In this document: positions 1-10,494 of the stretch, piece after piece
Position numbering within the stretch: the stretch's first letter is position 1
Layout: every line of letters begins with the position of its first letter
Origin: Campanula takesimana
Taxonomy: Eukaryota; Streptophyta; Magnoliopsida; Asterales; Campanulaceae
Assembly: GCA_026119855.1 (NCBI GenBank)
Contig: JAOWBW010000254.1
Coordinates: 1,340,605 to 1,404,604 of the forward strand
Direction: 5' to 3'
Length of the DNA: 64,000 nucleotides
Made by a program: the position numbers and the translations under genes
The notes under the pieces: model-generated
Seen by the model: only the letters and a program-made list of their open reading frames with translations
Told to the model about the DNA's origin: nothing
The model's database searches: none

Positions 1-830
1 CGAGCACCTTTGCTTCCAGAAAATCTGACCTTCTGATTTCCCATGATCGGCCGAGTCATATGAGGTGCTCGGCCGAGCACCACCAGAATTCCGATTTTAG
101 CCTTTTAAACACTTCGCCTTTTGTGTGTGACCCCATAGGATTATATTAAGTTGGCAATGAGCCCAAACACATTTGTGCTCATAAATCATGAGCGGACTCT
201 AGCAAGCCATCATGACTACCCAATTAATATAACTTGTAAAGTTCGTGAATCATTTATAGAACATATTACAATCTCTTTGTTTCACGATGTCTATTTGAAC
301 GTAAGCCATGGTCAATGGTCAACTTACAATGTTCAATGCTTTTCTCGATCCAGATGTATTGATAGTACAAATCTTATTTGAGCACGGCCATGCATTTCAT
401 CAACACCATTCTTTCTGAGTGGCCAAAGCTTGACATCTCTCTCTTACGAGGAACAAATCCTTTCTTGATTTATTACCTTTCCCTACATGAATCCGATTAT
501 GCCAATCACATTCTTTATAGCTACCCGATTAGGGAGTAACGTTTGAATATGTCAAACGTAATGTTCATCAAGTGGAAGACTGTGATAATCTCAGGTCTAA
601 AGATTCCAGTAATATAACTATATGAGACTTAATTATGACATTGTGACCATGACATAAATATCTCATATGGGTCTGTCCAGTATTTGGTCTCAACAAATAC
701 CCATAAGTTTAATTGTATCCCATACACCATAATCATCATATGATTACCCATTAAACTTATACTAACATTAATCATAATTATCAGGACGGGGATTATTATA
801 ATAAAATGCAAAGGATATAATAATCAAACA
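1..830 (-). mobile_element. Copia LTR fragment related to element C
   Basis: Order and wording match the LTRs of element C (18266-19736 and 25188-26676): the block after 'ttgtgtgtgacccc', the 'aagttggcaatgagc' segment, the 'catggtcaa' segment and the terminal 'gacggggattattata' all recur. It is clearly diverged, so it is a different copy or subfamily. Orientation is the same as C, so the parent element reads on the minus strand. The fragment is open at the window start and ends in the N gap. No coding sequence is present. Confidence 0.8.
65..80. repeat. Perfect 16-bp palindrome GTGCTCGGCCGAGCAC
   Basis: The 16 bases equal their own reverse complement. A third CGGCCGAG word lies 20 bases upstream. 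The position in the LTR matches the cluster of GTGCGGYCGC words in element C, so it may be the equivalent regulatory or structural motif in this subfamily (inference). Confidence 0.7.
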
Positions 831-930
831 NNNNNNNNNNNNNNNNNNNNNNNNNNNNNNNNNNNNNNNNNNNNNNNNNNNNNNNNNNNNNNNNNNNNNN
901 NNNNNNNNNNNNNNNNNNNNNNNNNNNNNN
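831..930. other. Assembly gap, 100 Ns
   Basis: Exactly 100 Ns, the usual placeholder for a gap of unknown size. Sequence on the two sides is unrelated, so linkage across it is not shown by the sequence. Confidence 0.98.
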
Positions 931-1011
931 TCCTCTGTTTTTTTAATGACATAATTTAATCCCGAAATTACCCCTCTCCTCCTTCACTCATTCACACAGA
1001 CACTTTCTCTC

Positions 1012-1017
1012 TCAACC

Positions 1018-1055
<38 letters not shown>

Positions 1056-1090
1056 ACTCTCTCTCTCTCTTCCTCTCTCTTCTCTCTCAA
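1012..1090 (+). repeat. CT-rich microsatellite
   Basis: Near-continuous CT dinucleotides with a few interruptions. Such pyrimidine tracts are common in plant 5' leaders, and the next 450 bases are more GC-rich than the surroundings, but no start codon, splice pattern or protein family is recognisable. Confidence 0.85.
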
Positions 1091-2012
1091 AACCTCATTT
1101 CCCGTCATCCATCTCACCCGTCGGCAACCTCTCGGGCGACTTTAGGACTTCGACCTCCCAAATCTATCCTCCTTTGCTCTTTGTTCGGATCCGGTTCCCC
1201 TCCTCCGTCCCTTCTCTCCATTCTGGCCAAGACTTGGAGGGCGACGATGTCGGCCATCTACTTCAAATCGCCGGTCAGATCTGCATATTCCGGCGAAAAC
1301 ATACCACGCCACCATCGTCAATCAGACCTGAAAACTGGGGCCCTTTCCCTCTTCCAAGTTAACTTCGTCGACTGTCTTTTTTGACACGGGAGGAGAAGCC
1401 GGAGATTTCAGATTGGCTATGGCTGCATAGATGGTGCAATAGCCAGCAGATCTTTGATGGTTCTGCCCTAACTTGCTGGGTTTGGCGGAGGGAGATACAA
1501 ATCGGTGACGGCGCTGTTGGGTTGACAATTTAGGCTGTTGCTGATGGTTTCTCCCTTGCTTCAGATGGAGTCCATGGTTACAGTTGCAGAAAGAGGAAGT
1601 GTGTGTGTTTTAGTGTGTAAGAGAGAGTGAGATGTATCTATTTTGATTTGGTTTTTGGGTTTATAATAAGTGAATAGTGAAAGCTTTTTGCAGAGAGAAG
1701 TGTTGGGGGTTTTTTGACTCTTTATAGTCTTTTTGCAGGAAATAGAGTGAGGTGAAAGGTGGTTGTAGTGTAGGGTGTGCTGCCAAGTTGTGTTTTGGAA
1801 GAGAAGCCTCTAGGGCACTTGAGTAGAGAGAGTCAGATAAGACAGTTGAGAGGATATTTAATCAAATACTGTAATATTACTCTCAGACTTTAATTACAAA
1901 AAATAAGAACAAAAAAAAAAATGTGAACATGAGTGAGAAAGTGTGATACTCTCTCTCCCATACTAAAAAAGTTTTTATTTTCTTTTTTGTTTTAATTCCA
2001 GACTATAATTCG
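1091..2012. other. Unassigned stretch, GC-richer at 1091-1560
   Basis: I see no recognisable protein on either strand; open frames are under 70 codons and not conserved-looking. The CT tract before it and the relatively GC-rich composition would fit a relic 5' leader and first exon of a host gene or a captured gene piece. From 1600 onward it becomes AG/T-rich and AT-rich with no features. Confidence 0.3.
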
Positions 2013-2014
2013 TA

Positions 2015-2260
2015 CTCCCTCCGTCCCGACTAAGGTTCTTAGTTTGGACTTTACACGGAGATTAAGAAAAAGTAAGTGTGGTGAGTATGAAAAGTAAAGT
2101 AGGCAAAAGTAGGAGGGAGAAAGTGGGTAGAAAGTTTTTGTTGTGAAAATGACAAGTGGGTCCCATTGTTCCATTTTAGGTAATAAAATCAACTAAAGAA
2201 CCTTAGTTTTGGACAAAACCAAAAAGGAAAGTAAGAACCTTAGTCTGGGACAGGAGGGAG
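2015..2260. mobile_element. Stowaway-like MITE 1
   Basis: The element starts CTCCCTCCGTCCC and ends in the inverted form GGGACAGGAGGGAG, flanked by TA on both sides (2013-2014 and 2261-2262). This is the hallmark of Stowaway (Tc1/mariner-type) MITEs with a TA target duplication. It is 246 bp, non-coding, and would depend on a mariner-like transposase elsewhere. Confidence 0.85.
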
Positions 2261-2270
2261 TAGTTATTTA

Positions 2271-2560
2271 CTCCTTCCGTTTCATGTGACTTGAAGACAA
2301 AAAAATTGGCACACAAATTATGGAAAAGTAAGAGAGAGAAATAGTGGGAGGAGGTGTTTGTGAGTATGAAAAAATTAAATAGGAGAGGAGAATGAGTGGG
2401 TCGAATAGTAAGTTGATTGGTATTGTGAGTGTAAAAGTAAAGTAGGAGAGAGAATGAGTGGAAAAGAATAGTAAATATTCTTTACCATTTTGGGTAGTCT
2501 CAAGTGATGTGGAACGGACGTAAAAGGAAATAAGTCTCAAGTGACATGAAACGGAGGGAG
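2271..2560. mobile_element. Stowaway-like MITE 2
   Basis: Starts CTCCTTCCGTTTCATGTGAC and ends in the inverted form GTGACATGAAACGGAGGGAG, flanked by TA at 2269-2270 and 2561-2562. It is 290 bp and non-coding. It lies only 8 bp from MITE 1 outside the TA dinucleotides, and its interior differs, so it is a separate family member. Confidence 0.85.
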
Positions 2561-2569
2561 TATTACTTA

Positions 2570-2780
2570 CTCCCTCCGTCTCTCTTAAATCTGCAAAAAT
2601 TACCATTTGGGTGTTCCACTTTAATCTACAAAGACCCAAAATAGAAAGTTTAAATACTTTTAAAAGAATGGGACCCACTTGTCATAAACTCACAACAACT
2701 ATCCACTCACTATTCTCTACCCACTTTCTCTTCCTACCCAACCACCTATACTCACAACACATCAAACTTTTTATCTTTCT
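2570..2780. mobile_element. Stowaway-like MITE 3, one end only
   Basis: A third CTCCCTCCGTCTC terminus preceded by TA (2568-2569) begins 9 bp after MITE 2. The interior includes the 'gggacccacttgtca' type wording also seen inverted in MITE 1. No matching right terminus is found before the minisatellite begins near 2784, so the element is truncated or interrupted. Confidence 0.65.
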
Positions 2781-2783
2781 CTA

Positions 2784-4386
2784 TAGGTCTGTGACATGTC
2801 TCTTAGTGTTTTTATAAATCCGTGTCATGCTCTCAGTGTTTTTATAGGTATGTGACTTGTCTCTCATTATTTTTATATGTCTGCGACATGTCTCTCAGTG
2901 TTTTTATAGGTATGTGACATGTCTCTCAGTATTGTTATAGGTCTGCGACACGTTTCTCCAGTGTTTTTATTGGTTTGCGACAAGTTCTAAGTGTTTTTAT
3001 AGGTATGTGACATGTCTCTCAGTGTTTTCATAGGTCTGCGACACATCTCTCAGTGTTTTCTCTATAGGTTTGAGATATGTCTCTCAGTATTTTTATAGGT
3101 CTGAGATATGTCTCTCAGTGTTTTGATAGGCCTGAGACAAGTCTCTCAGTGTTTTTATAGGTTTGAGATATGTCTCTCAGTGTTTTTATAGGTCTGAGAC
3201 ACTTGTCTCAGCATTTTATAGGTCTGTGACATTGCTCTCAATGTTTTTATATGTATGTGACATGTATCTCAGTGTTTTTATAAGTCGGAGACATGACTCT
3301 CAATGTTTTTATAGGTTTGAGACATGGATATCAATGGTTTTATTGGTCTACGACATGGCTCTCAGTGTTTTTAACAGGTGTAAGACATGGCTATAGGTCT
3401 GCGACATGTCTCTTAGTTTTTTATAGATATGCGACATAACTCTCAGTGTTTTTATAGTATGTATGTGACTTGTCTCTCACTATTTTTATAGGTCTGCGAC
3501 ATCTCTCAGTGTTTTTATAAGTATGTGACATGTTTGTCAGTATTGTTATAGGTCTGCGACACGTTTCTCAGTGTTTTAAAGGTTTGCGACATAGTTCTAA
3601 GTGTTTTTTATAGGTATGTGACATGTCTCTCAGTGTTTTCTATAGGTCTGCGACACGTCTCTCAGTGTTTCTATAGGTCTGAGATATGTCTCTCAGTGTT
3701 TTTATAGGTTCGAGATACGTCTCTCAGTTTTTTATAAGTCTGAGACACGTCTCTCAATGTTTTTTATATATTTGAGATATGTCTCTCAGTATTTTTATAG
3801 GTCTGAGACACTTGTCTCAGTATTTTTATAGGTCTGTGACATAGCTCTCAGTGTTTTTATATGTATGTGACACGTATCTTTAGTGTTTTTACACGTCGGA
3901 GACATGACTCTCAATGTTTTTATAGGTTTGTGACATGTATCTCAGAGTTTTTATAGGTCTGCGGCATGCCTCTCAGTGTTTTTTATAGGTTTGTGACATG
4001 CCTTTCAATGTTTTTTAGAGGTATGTGATATGTTTCTAAGTGTTTTATGTGTATGCGACATGTCTCTCAGTGTTTTTATAGGTATGTGACGTGGGTTCTA
4101 AGTGTTTTAATTGGCATGTGACATGGTTTCCAAGTGTTTTTATAGGTATGTGATATGGTTCTAAGTGTTTTTATTGGTGTGTGACATGGTTCTAAGTGTG
4201 TTTTATAGGTATGTGATATGGTTCTAAGTGTTTTTATAGGTATGTGACAAGACTTTCAATGTTTTTATAGGCATGTGACATGTCTCTCAGTGTTTTTATA
4301 CGTTTATGATATGACTTTTTAGTGTATTTATAGGTTTGAGACATGATTCTCAGTGTTTCTAAGAGTCTGAGACATGAATCTCAGAG
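2784..4386. repeat. Minisatellite, ~31-bp unit, about 50 copies
   Basis: Direct tandem repeats of a unit near 'ctcagtgtttttataggt' followed by a variable 'atgtgacatgtct' half. Period is 30-32 bp with single-base indels and frequent substitutions. Sub-variants (tctgcgacac, tttgagatat, tatgtgacat) alternate in recognisable runs, which suggests amplification of multi-unit blocks. The small open frames inside it are by-products of the repeat. Confidence 0.93.
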
Positions 4387-4814
4387 CGGATAAAAATATG
4401 ACTTGAAAATATGCCTGGAAAGGGGGAACACCCTTATAAGGGGTATTCTTGGCTATTTTTGTCCCTTGGGTGTTTGAGTAAATTAAAAAAATATTGTGTC
4501 TTCTTTAGAAATAAAAGTTAGAATGAAGGGTTTAAGAAAATGTCCCTCAAATTAATGAGTTGGAGTCATAAAGTTTGAATTGCAATCTATGTACAATAAA
4601 TCAAGTTTAGAACTTGATCGTTCTATCTAAAAATGTAGAAAACCAAATGATAGAATCGAGTTTTTCTTGGAGAAAACAAACATGGATAGCAAAATGCATA
4701 CTTATAAAACATGACTAATGTTTAAAGGTTGATTCATATTATCGAATATGATAAAACTTTCTCGCTCGTAGTCATGCTTTAGACTATTAGAATTATCCCA
4801 CCATACCTTCATGT
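4387..4814. other. Unassigned AT-rich stretch
   Basis: Nothing recognisable. A short near-palindrome (cacccttataaggggt) occurs near 4430. The last part may be the eroded upstream portion of the copia remnant that follows. Confidence 0.4.
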
Positions 4815-5480
4815 TTCGACTATGAATTATGGCAAATGGATGTCAAAAACATCGTTCCTTAATGGAAACTTACTTAAGGATGTATGAGATACAACCTAAA
4901 AGTTTTATTAATCTTGAAAAACTCTAATAAAATATGAAAGCTGCAGAAAATACATAAGATGGATTGAAGCATGCTTCTTGGAGTTGAAATATTCATTTTA
5001 ATAAAATATCAAATAGTTTAAATTCATCAAAGATGAGACTTTTGATTACAAGAAAAATTAGTGGGAGCATTGTATTATTCCTAAGTCTTGTATATGTGGT
5101 TGACATATAGTTTATTTGAAAGAGTTTCTTAATGAAGACATAGAAGAAGCCGTTTATATCCTTGGAATTATTGTCTATTGATATACATCTAGGAAGTTGA
5201 TTGATTTGTGTCGAAGTACTTGTAAAGATAAAATACTGAATGGTTCAGTATGCAAGACTCTTGTAGAGATAACTTGCAAATATGTTTCATGACATTATTC
5301 TTGGCAAGACTTAGTCTTATTGGAAGACTAATAAGCAGGAATACATGATTAGATTCCATATTCTTCGCCAATTGGATCTACCATGAATGTCATGTTATGT
5401 ACTCAGATCAAATGTCTCGTATACTTGGAGTATGATGAGAATATAGCAATCATATCCTAGTGAAAGTCACTAGATATTAG
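4815..5480 (+). pseudogene. Eroded copia reverse transcriptase/RNase H remnant
   Basis: Translation in shifting frames recovers familiar Ty1-copia landmarks in the correct order: a WQMDVK-like start near 4825 followed by a degraded FLNG-type segment, a KLVGALYYS-like stretch corresponding to the region before the catalytic YVDD (here lost), an EAVYILGI-type motif near 5145, an STCKDKIL segment, and an MLCT-type motif near 5390. Stops and frameshifts occur every 20-40 codons. The order resembles the pol of element C on the opposite strand, so it is probably a far older copy of an Angela/Tork-like family. No LTRs are visible beside it. Confidence 0.65.
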
Positions 5481-5554
5481 TCAAGAACATCCCTGTTGAT
5501 GCAGGCCAAAACCTACATGAGATCAGAACCTAAGGATGTCAACGAATTAAGGGT

Positions 5555-5638
5555 GACGGATGCCACTCCACGTCACTAATCGCGGATGCCACTCAATGCG
5601 ACCAAGCCGCTAGCTTGATTTGGGGGAGGATGCCACTC
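5555..5638. repeat. Three dispersed copies of GGATGCCACTC
   Basis: The 11-mer occurs near 5557, 5584 and 5626 within about 80 bases, separated by unrelated sequence. Function unknown. Confidence 0.6.
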
Positions 5639-6054
5639 ACTCCAAGCAAATAATATTTACACACAAGATTAATACCCAAAAAGTCTGCCTTCTCCGTGAT
5701 ATGTATTAAAATATATAGGCTATTTCTTACAATGAATATACCCAAATTATATTGTGGATAAACGACAGCACATGGACAGTCAAAGCCAAAGAAAATAGAA
5801 AGACAACCTAACATTTCACGCCCTCGAAATTAGGCTCCTTAATTAGAACATATTTGGGCATGAATGATGTTCACATAACATCATAATCCCAAAACTTGCG
5901 ACTAAGAAAAATCTTTAAACCGACATGACCACCACTAAGAGTTGCACAACTATTGCAAACAAATCAGATCATGACACCAACCACAACAACAACAAGAGTT
6001 TAAGAACTCTTGTACCACCAAATATAACTCCTTATAGGAGTTTACCAAATTAAT

Positions 6055-6136
6055 ACAAACACTAAGGCATACCTATGCCCTAATACAACTCATGTACAAA
6101 CACTAAGGCATACCTATGCCCTAATACAACTCATGT
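6055..6136. repeat. 41-bp tandem duplication
   Basis: Two perfect head-to-tail copies (6055-6095 and 6096-6136) beginning acaaacactaaggc and ending caactcatgt. Perfect identity inside an old AT-rich region implies a recent local duplication or an assembly artefact. Confidence 0.9.
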
Positions 6137-6559
6137 ATATACTAACTAATTATACAACAACATAGGTCATAGATCTTAAAGTACTACCCAACGGTTTCCC
6201 CTTCTATCCTCACTTGATTTGTTTGTCTTCTATAGCTAGACACTTCCTGTTTCAATATTGAAACAATTAAGAGTGAGTATAACTCAGTAAGAAATCCTTA
6301 CATCATATAATAAGCGGAAGCCTTTAAGTATAGAAAAATAAACACAAAATTCTTAACAATGAGAGTATTCAAGTAACTTAACTCCTACATAATTAACTAG
6401 ATAAATGTGAAAACTCATATAATAAACCTTACCACTTTGTAGTCATATCCATTTCTTTGTTTCCAACTTCTTGTCAACCCAAAAATACAACCCATTTCTC
6501 TTTTCCATTAATCATACATACAGCTCGACTATCACCCATATACCTTTATATCCACAAAT

Positions 6560-6812
6560 AATGAATCCCACATTGGATTCGTGTTCGGTATTTATTCCAT
6601 ATACTTATAGTGAATCCCACATCGGATTCTTGTTTAGTATTTATATTGTACTCATATAGTGAATCCCACATTGGATTCGTGTTCGGTATTCATATTCGTA
6701 TGTATAAAATATCTCCCGATGTTTCTAGGAGTACAATGTACTAGATGGTATATATTCCATCACTTATACAACATATAGTGAATCCCACATTGGATTCTTG
6801 TTCAGTATTTAT
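6560..6812. repeat. Four spaced copies of a GAATCCCACATTGGATTC-type unit
   Basis: Copies near 6562, 6611, 6661 and 6780 share 'gaatcccacattggattc' then 'gtgttcggtattta', with a few changes. The core is itself a partial inverted repeat (gaatcc...ggattc), so each copy could form a hairpin. The repeat lies inside the probable old gypsy LTR. Confidence 0.75.
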
Positions 6813-9721
6813 TCAACCACTTTAATCACAACCATTTATACTTGTATCTTCATCACAATTAAAAGTATTCTTCATAACCTTATACCATGTTACATTCCCA
6901 TTTACAACAACTAACACAACACCATTCCACTTTTATCACTACCATTACTTATACTTGTCCATAAATATACTTTATAATCTTACTTTATAATTCCATACCA
7001 TAAGAATGGTATTGTTTTATACCATAAACCCATTAACAATTTAAGAACTATCATTTCAAACCCAATTAATCATAACTATCATTTCGCCTTCAATTAGTTC
7101 CACTATACTTGTACCTTTAAGTACAACCCATCAATTCCTTATTTTTCACAATCACATATATACCATTTATACCAAAATTCCTTCTTTTAACACCATGATT
7201 ATGATATTTTATAACATAATAAGACAAGGAATTTCATGAATTCAACTCATTAAAGTTCTGATTAAAACTAATTATGATTTTAAGATACCAAGAATTTCGT
7301 GTAAAACATGAAATGCAAGCATAAGATAAGATTTCTTACCTCTTTAAGAAATTCTGAACCTTCAATATTTTGACATCCCTATGTTCCTCTTAATAAGAGG
7401 AACAACCTCTGATGAGGACTATTTAATGAAACTCCTAAGTTAAGCCTTCAAATCATGGAATCTCCATGATTTTCTCTCTCTTAGCGTATATATAGTAACT
7501 ATGCACATATACATACTTTATCTCTTAACCTTATTAAAATTACCTAATATAGGATGTTGTATGTTCCATCTTTTGCAACAACCATTTATATATTTGTATA
7601 CCCATTTCACTATGAAGTATAACTTCATAGTCTATTTTCCATTCCATAACCATAACCATTTATCACTAAGTCATCTCATATTATATCCTACAACAAGTCA
7701 TGCTTTATACTTGTATATTTTAAGTACTCAACTTTGAATAGTTAAGTTCCATCTCTATAACACTATACAAATCAACTATGTATCCTATAAAGGATACTAT
7801 CATATTTTACTTATACTATAAACATGAGGTTTTATAACAATTTGATACTCACTTTACTCAATTCATACAAGGATATCACAAAGTTTAGTATGAATATCAA
7901 TACTTCCATCCTTAGGTTCATTACATGAAATTAATATACAACTTCAAGTTGTATTACTAATCCATCTCTTGTCCCTTGGGTAAACTATCACCCAATATCA
8001 CTTTTCTTTAAAGGTAGAACATACAACCATGATAATTAATTGACCATTTTCATGTACAATCATCTAAGCACCCCAAGACTAAATTAAATTTCTTTCATAA
8101 GAATACCCATAAATGGGAATTCAATCAAGCCATAACCCAAGTCAATGATTATCATAACTCTTAATTATAAATTCACATAGATTTCACTAAGTAATACTAT
8201 AACTATGCAAATAGTTACACTGTGGTTGTCCCTTAGGTACAACCCATTAATTTCCTTTTTCATAATTTTACATCCATTTATACTCAAGTTCCATCATATA
8301 GTACCATGTTTATTGTATTTCCTAACCAAACCATTAACAACCTTAAGAATCCCATGAACTCAACTCATTAGAGCCATAATCACATCACTTATAAAATGAT
8401 AAGAATTTCATGTATGACATGAACACAAGTGTAAGATGGGTTTCTTACCTCTAACGCTTATTTAATCCAATCTCTAAGACTCTTTGACTCGCTAACCAGA
8501 ATCAATTACTCCTGCAAATCTCTATCTAAAGATAATACACACATGGAAGTAAAAGTCAACAACATTACAAACTTAAAACATTTAACACTTTACTGTACAT
8601 GATCAAACACCACAGTACAAAGACATGAAATCTGGGAATATTAATTAGAGAACCATCTTATGAAAATTATACCATTTGAAAGGTCTCGGAAAATATTCAA
8701 TTTAGACACTTGAATCATCGAATTCCGAATCCGTATGAATTAATTATGAAATATTCCGTTTGTTGGTCGATTACAAAAGTATCTTGGATAGCAGTCTCAA
8801 AAACAGAATTTCGAAGAATTCTCATACACTTTTTATCCATTATAACCATTCCATTGCATAGATCTTGAAAAATTATTAACTTTAGGCTCAAGAATTACTC
8901 AAATCCAATTTAAAACGAGTAAGTTATGATCAATTCAGCTTGGTCTAACTTTTACATCCTACAAGGGTGTAATCCGAAAACTACCAAACTACAAGGGCTA
9001 AATTAGACAAAACGAGATATACTCATCTTCAACCTCCCCTGAACATACTTTACTAGATTTCTTTCCCAAAATCTTTCACCAAACCTTCTATACCAATCAT
9101 CAATGCTATCCAAAATTGAAAGTTGTCTAACCATAGTTAACATACGACTCATTTAAAATTGGTATCAAATCATTTTCATATCTTCAAAATATAAAAACAC
9201 ATAAAGTAATACACACTCACATATCTATACCCATCTAGAAAATTCAATTTTCATTTCAATTACAATAACCTAACCATCTTTACTCTAATATTTTAAATCA
9301 TATTTAAGAATCAAATGATAAAACTTACCAATTAATTCTCTTGATTCTTCATGTTATTCTCCCTGTTCGCCTCTCTTTTCTCTCTTACTCTCTCTCTCTA
9401 AAACTGACTACAGTACCCTTTGGGGAGGGTTACAATGCAAAGCAAGTCTTTTTGGTTCAAGTATGAGTCATACACTCTATATTGGCTATATTAATCTCAA
9501 GACTTACAGCTCCTACTTTGCCATAAGAATACAAGTTGGGTGTCCTTTTAAATTTTCCAAAAGCATAGAAAATACGTGGCCCCATGCCCAAATTCCATAT
9601 TTTTCCACTACTCAAGTCCACCAATTAACATAGACACTTGTAGTCAATATATTAAAATTTACAAATTGACCATTCTAATAAATGTTACTGCTTCACATTT
9701 TTGTTAAGTTTGACATATATA

Positions 9722-9850
9722 CTCTTCCGTCCCAACCTAAGTTGCATTAATCAAAATCAAAAAATATTATTTTCTCTGTCTCAAAATAAGTGGTACTAAT
9801 CCTTGATATATTGACTTTTACTTAAAAAGTTTACTCCCTCCGTCTCAAAA
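9722..9850. mobile_element. Fragmentary Stowaway-like termini
   Basis: Three partial termini in the same orientation: CTCTTCCGTCCCAACC at 9722, CTCTGTCTCAAAATAAG at 9773 and CTCCCTCCGTCTCAAAATAA at 9834. No inverted partner is seen downstream to 10150, so these are broken or stacked MITE ends rather than complete elements. Confidence 0.5.
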
Positions 9851-10159
9851 TAAAGTACTCACTTTGCTATTTCGGATGTCTCATTGGAAAGCACCACTTT
9901 TCTATAAAGAAAAATATATAATACTTTTTATTATTATTATTAAATTTAATGCACATGCTACACTTCAAAACACATCTCTAAGATATAAATTGACATGCAT
10001 TACACACTTAATATTCAAATTGCTCAAACTTGTCATTAGGATTAAATTGATTCATTGAAATACAATGATTATGAATTTCAAAAATTCATGATCATCACAT
10101 AACAACTTCTAGAAATACATACTGATATTATGGATAATAAAGACACACACCAGCAATAA
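9851..10159. other. Unassigned AT-rich spacer
   Basis: Nothing recognisable on either strand. It lies between the broken MITE termini and the 3' end of the chromovirus fragment. Confidence 0.5.
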
Positions 10160-10169
10160 TTACTCATGC

Positions 10170-10427
10170 TTATGCTCCTGCATCATTCTCCCCAGCTGCA
10201 AAAGGTTTTTGCTTTAAAGTCAGATCAAGCCACAATTCTTCATCCATTTGCTTCAGTTTCTCACTCGAAACCCAAGCATCTTCTGAGTTTGGCTTTCCCT
10301 TCCAGTGAACCAAGTACTGAGTATAAGTGCCTCCGCGAGTGCAAATTGATCTAGCATCAAGAACATCAACAACCCTTTGTTGAGATTTATTAGTTGCAGC
10401 AGCTAAGTCAGCAACTAAATCTTCCAA
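10170..10427 (-). pseudogene. Chromodomain end of element E integrase
   Basis: The 85-residue open frame carries an aromatic-rich chromodomain core (YLVHWKGKPNSEDAWV, residues ~39-54) followed by an acidic helix and a stop. In chromoviruses this domain sits at the integrase C-terminus and biases insertion toward particular chromatin. It is out of frame with the upstream integrase segment. The stop at 10170-10172 fits a natural pol end. Confidence 0.8.
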
Positions 10428-10494
10428 CTTAATAAGAGTGTCTTTTGTAGCTTCATGATACGGTACAAATCACAGACGTTGAAAACAGGGCTGA

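Larger units (their letters stand above)
5812..9715 (-). mobile_element. Probable ancient gypsy (Tekay-like) LTR, antisense
   Basis: The stretch holds no coding sequence. It begins with 'cacgccctcgaaattagg', typical of plant gypsy LTR ends. It contains 'actcagtaagaaa' and 'ataagcggaag' (6280-6320), which parallel 'gctcagtaagtt' and 'atagcggaagcg' in the LTRs of element F. It ends in a CT-rich block followed by 'ctacagtaccc' (9370-9420), paralleling the last third of the F LTR. I infer a degenerate solo LTR or merged LTR remnants in the same orientation as F. Boundaries are approximate. Internal similarity between about 7120-7350 and 8230-8460 points to a diverged duplication inside it. Confidence 0.4.

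Noticed and set aside
1174..1528. Possible host first exon after the CT-rich leader
   Set aside because: Short frames on both strands with no recognisable family, no clear splice pattern and no continuation; reported only as unassigned.
3163..3396. Open frame with a repeated YRS/VSQ-like pattern
   Set aside because: It is the translation of the 31-bp minisatellite; the pattern follows the DNA repeat and breaks with each indel.
2784..4386. CRISPR-like array of repeats and spacers
   Set aside because: Repeat and 'spacer' are both repeated with drift, the context is plant transposons, and there are no cas genes; it is a minisatellite.
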